In this document: positions 62,038 through 64,000 of the stretch, one piece after another | Layout of the letters: every line of letters starts with the position of its first letter | Numbering within the stretch: the stretch's first letter is position 1 | NCBI RefSeq assembly: GCF_014698145.1 | Contig: NZ_JACJSM010000026.1 | Coordinates: 1-64,000, forward strand | DNA: 64,000 nt | DNA from: Oscillatoria sp. FACHB-1406 | Lineage (GTDB): Bacteria > Cyanobacteriota > Cyanobacteriia > Cyanobacteriales > Spirulinaceae | Direction: 5' to 3' | Program-made: the position numbers and the translations under genes | Notes under the pieces: generated by a model | The model's input: the letters and a program-made list of their open reading frames with translations, nothing else | What the model was told of the DNA's origin: nothing | Databases searched by the model: none

Positions 62038-63792
62038 ATGAGCTTGTGCATTAATCCCAACTGCTCTCAACCCGACAACAATAGCGATACCGACGAGCGG
62101 TGTCAAAGCTGTCATTCCCCTTTATTATTACTCGATCGCTATCGAGTTGTACGATTGCTCAGCGATAATACCGGCTTTGGGACGGTTTACGAAGCCGACG
62201 ATCGCGGCACGTCTAAAATCTTGAAAGTGCTAAAGGTTCAAGCGCCCAAAGCGATCGAACTGTTCCAGCAAGAATCGCAAATTCTCAGTCAATTCAACCA
62301 TCCCGGCATTCCCAAAATCGACTGTTATTTCTCGATAACGCCCACCAACGGCAGTAAAGCACTGCATTGCCTGGTGATGGAAAAAATCCTGGGTCAAAAC
62401 CTACAAACTTGGCTCGATCTCAATTCTCCCATCGATACGGCCACCGCGATCGATTGGTTGAGGCAGACATTGGCGATCTTAGATTGCGTCCACCAACAAA
62501 ACTTCTTCCATCGCGATCTCAAACCCGCAAATATCATGCTGCGCCCGAACGGGCAACTCGCCCTAATCGACTTCGGTACGGCCCGCGAAATCACTCAGAC
62601 TTATCTCGCTAAAATGGGCGGCGTATCGGGAATTACCAGTATTGCTTCGGCGGGGTACACCCCTTTAGAGCAAAATAATGGCAAAGCCGTCCCCCAATCG
62701 GATTTTTACGCCCTCGGACGAACTTGGGTGTATTTGCTTACAGGTCAGCATCCGACGGAATTCGACGAAGCGGAGCAGGGTAAACTTTTATGGCAAGAAG
62801 CGGTAAAGGAGCCTTTTCCGCCGTTATTGACCTTAATTGATGAGATGATGTCTCCGTTTCCCGCGCAACGTCCTAAAGATACGCTGGAAATTTTAGAGCG
62901 GTTGGATAAGCTCGAATCGCTCTATAAGGCTTATTGTGAGGATCCGTCAATTCTGGAACGCCTTAGCGCCGAGCGAACCCCAGAAGGTGGCGCGCTGGAA
63001 TCGCCAAGGGATCGTCGGTACGCGAGGGATTCAGCTTCCCGACCCAAGGCTGCTATCGCCGATGCAGCGCGCGCTGATTCTCCGATTTTGCCAACCGTGC
63101 TTCATTCTCGCCGAGCGCGTCTTTGGCAGGTTGGGGGCGCTGCGGCGCTGGCTGTGGTAGGGATGGTGACTGTAGGGTGGTGGCAAACGCGATCGCAGCC
63201 TACTGCCATGACTCCAGCAGCCTCCTTAACATTGGTTCTGCCAGAAACATCAAGCCTGCCCCTTCCCGAAGCACCTCCCAGTCCAGTTGCAGTGGTTGCC
63301 ACACCGACACCAACCCCAACCTCCACCCTCCTTTCCCTCGAAGACGAAAAGAAACAAGTGAAGTTAAAGGTGCTATCTCTGCGCAAAAAAAATAACGCCG
63401 TGGTATTAGAAATAAGCTTACAGAATAAAAGCGGCCGTCCGGTCAAGTTTTTACCTAACTTTATCGAATTGACAAACGAACGCGAGCAGGAAGTGAGCGC
63501 CGTTCCTGAAGGACTGCCGACGGAGTTACCGGCGAGCGGGAAGGTGGTTTCCGGGCGGCTGGAGATTCCCAAGGGATTGTTAGCGGACGCTGAATTTCTG
63601 AGCCTGAAACTGACCAATCCCGATGATGAAATCCTGCTCGAAGTTCCGAAAATCCCGATCGCGGAGTTTTCCGATTCCAAACCGCCCGTACCAACGCCTG
63701 CGGCAGCTAGGCCTTCGCCTTCTCCCACCCCCACCCCGTCAGTTTCGCCTTCTGGGGAACCTCCCGTATCTCCGGTAGAGCAAAGTCCATAA
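62038..63792 (+). CDS. 4-Cys Ser/Thr protein kinase with C-terminal extracytoplasmic domain
   Basis: A 584-residue Hanks-type kinase. A zinc-ribbon-like Cys4/Cys9...Cys22/Cys25 motif opens the protein, then the kinase (about 33-295) with Gly loop SDNTGFGTVYEA, catalytic Asp160 in HRDLKPANIM and DFG Asp178. After a linker, one membrane helix (about 364-382) leads to a Pro/Thr-rich stalk, a beta-sandwich region (about 435-545) resembling DUF4352, and a Pro/Ser-rich end. The 4-Cys N-terminus is typical of cyanobacterial SpkB-like kinases. No phosphatase is adjacent. Confidence 0.88.
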   Translation: MSLCINPNCSQPDNNSDTDERCQSCHSPLLLLDRYRVVRLLSDNTGFGTVYEADDRGTSKILKVLKVQAPKAIELFQQESQILSQFNHPGIPKIDCYFSITPTNGSKALHCLVMEKILGQNLQTWLDLNSPIDTATAIDWLRQTLAILDCVHQQNFFHRDLKPANIMLRPNGQLALIDFGTAREITQTYLAKMGGVSGITSIASAGYTPLEQNNGKAVPQSDFYALGRTWVYLLTGQHPTEFDEAEQGKLLWQEAVKEPFPPLLTLIDEMMSPFPAQRPKDTLEILERLDKLESLYKAYCEDPSILERLSAERTPEGGALESPRDRRYARDSASRPKAAIADAARADSPILPTVLHSRRARLWQVGGAAALAVVGMVTVGWWQTRSQPTAMTPAASLTLVLPETSSLPLPEAPPSPVAVVATPTPTPTSTLLSLEDEKKQVKLKVLSLRKKNNAVVLEISLQNKSGRPVKFLPNFIELTNEREQEVSAVPEGLPTELPASGKVVSGRLEIPKGLLADAEFLSLKLTNPDDEILLEVPKIPIAEFSDSKPPVPTPAAARPSPSPTPTPSVSPSGEPPVSPVEQSP

Positions 63793-63832
63793 ATAATTCT
63801 TGACAATCCCCTGGCAGTTGGCGAAAGGAGTG

Positions 63833-64000
63833 TCAACCGCCACTATTAACGTCCTCAGAAACGGCGCGATCGCGACCTAGGGTTTTAGCGCGGTAAAGAG
63901 CGCGATCTGCCGCAGCAATCAGGATTTCCGGTTCTAAAGTCGGGTCGGGGATCGTCGTTGCTACCCCCAGACTGAGCGTGATCCGATCGCTCGCCAACGA
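63833..64000 (-). CDS. GGDEF-domain protein, C-terminal end (cut by window edge)
   Basis: The last 55 codons of a minus-strand gene. ITLSLGVATTIPDP and LIAAADRALYRAKTLGRDR are the closing motifs of GGDEF diguanylate cyclase domains (S-x-G-x-A, AD-x-ALY-x-AK-x-x-GR-x-R). The active-site GGDEF/GGEEF lies outside the window, so activity cannot be judged. Confidence 0.85.
   Translation of the reverse strand, partial: SLASDRITLSLGVATTIPDPTLEPEILIAAADRALYRAKTLGRDRAVSEDVNSGG

Overview
The window is from a cyanobacterial chromosome. The evidence is the dense scatter of the HIP1 octamer GCGATCGC, photosynthesis genes (psbQ lipoprotein, a petL-like 30-residue gene), the cyanobacterial regulators SipA and an NblR-type response regulator, a PatD-like protein, and several families found mainly in cyanobacteria (DUF2949, Mo-nitrogenase C-terminal domain protein, 4-Cys Ser/Thr kinase, multi-PAS adenylate cyclases). 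I do not assign a genus.

Layout. 1-9.3 kb: a clipped IS630-type transposase start, a UbiA prenyltransferase, pfkA, a REC-GAF-PAS adenylate cyclase, a KirBac potassium channel, small membrane or secreted proteins, a TerB/Mo-nitro_C protein and obgE. 9.3-12.8 kb: an AT-rich two-gene cassette of an OLD-like ATPase and a TOPRIM-like protein (candidate defence pair), then a membrane pentapeptide protein and a TerB protein. 12.8-18.5 kb: radical SAM enzyme, a MITE-like element, a Uma2 nuclease-like gene and ileS. 18.8-25.5 kb: an accessory island with a two-gene CBASS operon (patatin phospholipase effector plus a CD-NTase with fused AGS-C sensor), a DUF2442 gene with an in-frame remnant, a VapBC-type pair, a methyltransferase, a double cupin and a GNAT acetyltransferase, separated by dispersed repeats. 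25.8-39.9 kb: coiled-coil protein, ThiO-like oxidase with psbQ, secreted NAGPA protein, metallopeptidase, petL, hydrolase, gatA, BI-1 protein, a STAND-tail/GAF sensor, msrA and tRNA-Val(GAC). 40-54.4 kb: signalling and central metabolism: histidine kinase, DUF2949, DUF192, NblR-type regulator, nadK, fba, sipA, a 1624-residue multi-PAS adenylate cyclase and rsh. 54.4-64 kb: PatD-like protein, glutamine amidotransferase/DUF202 pair, MgtC protein facing a Crp/Fnr regulator, CHASE histidine kinase, cysK with a nearby rhodanese-like remnant, a 4-Cys Ser/Thr kinase and a clipped GGDEF protein.

How genes fit together. pfkA and fba are glycolytic; two class III cyclases carry adenylate-type residues and point to cAMP signalling; Rsh makes and degrades (p)ppGpp; SipA and the NblR-type regulator both belong to the NblS stress network of cyanobacteria. 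The two strongest accessory systems are the CBASS operon and the ATPase/TOPRIM pair. Small palindromic repeats of at least four kinds lie between genes, mostly at gene ends. No CRISPR array or rRNA is visible.
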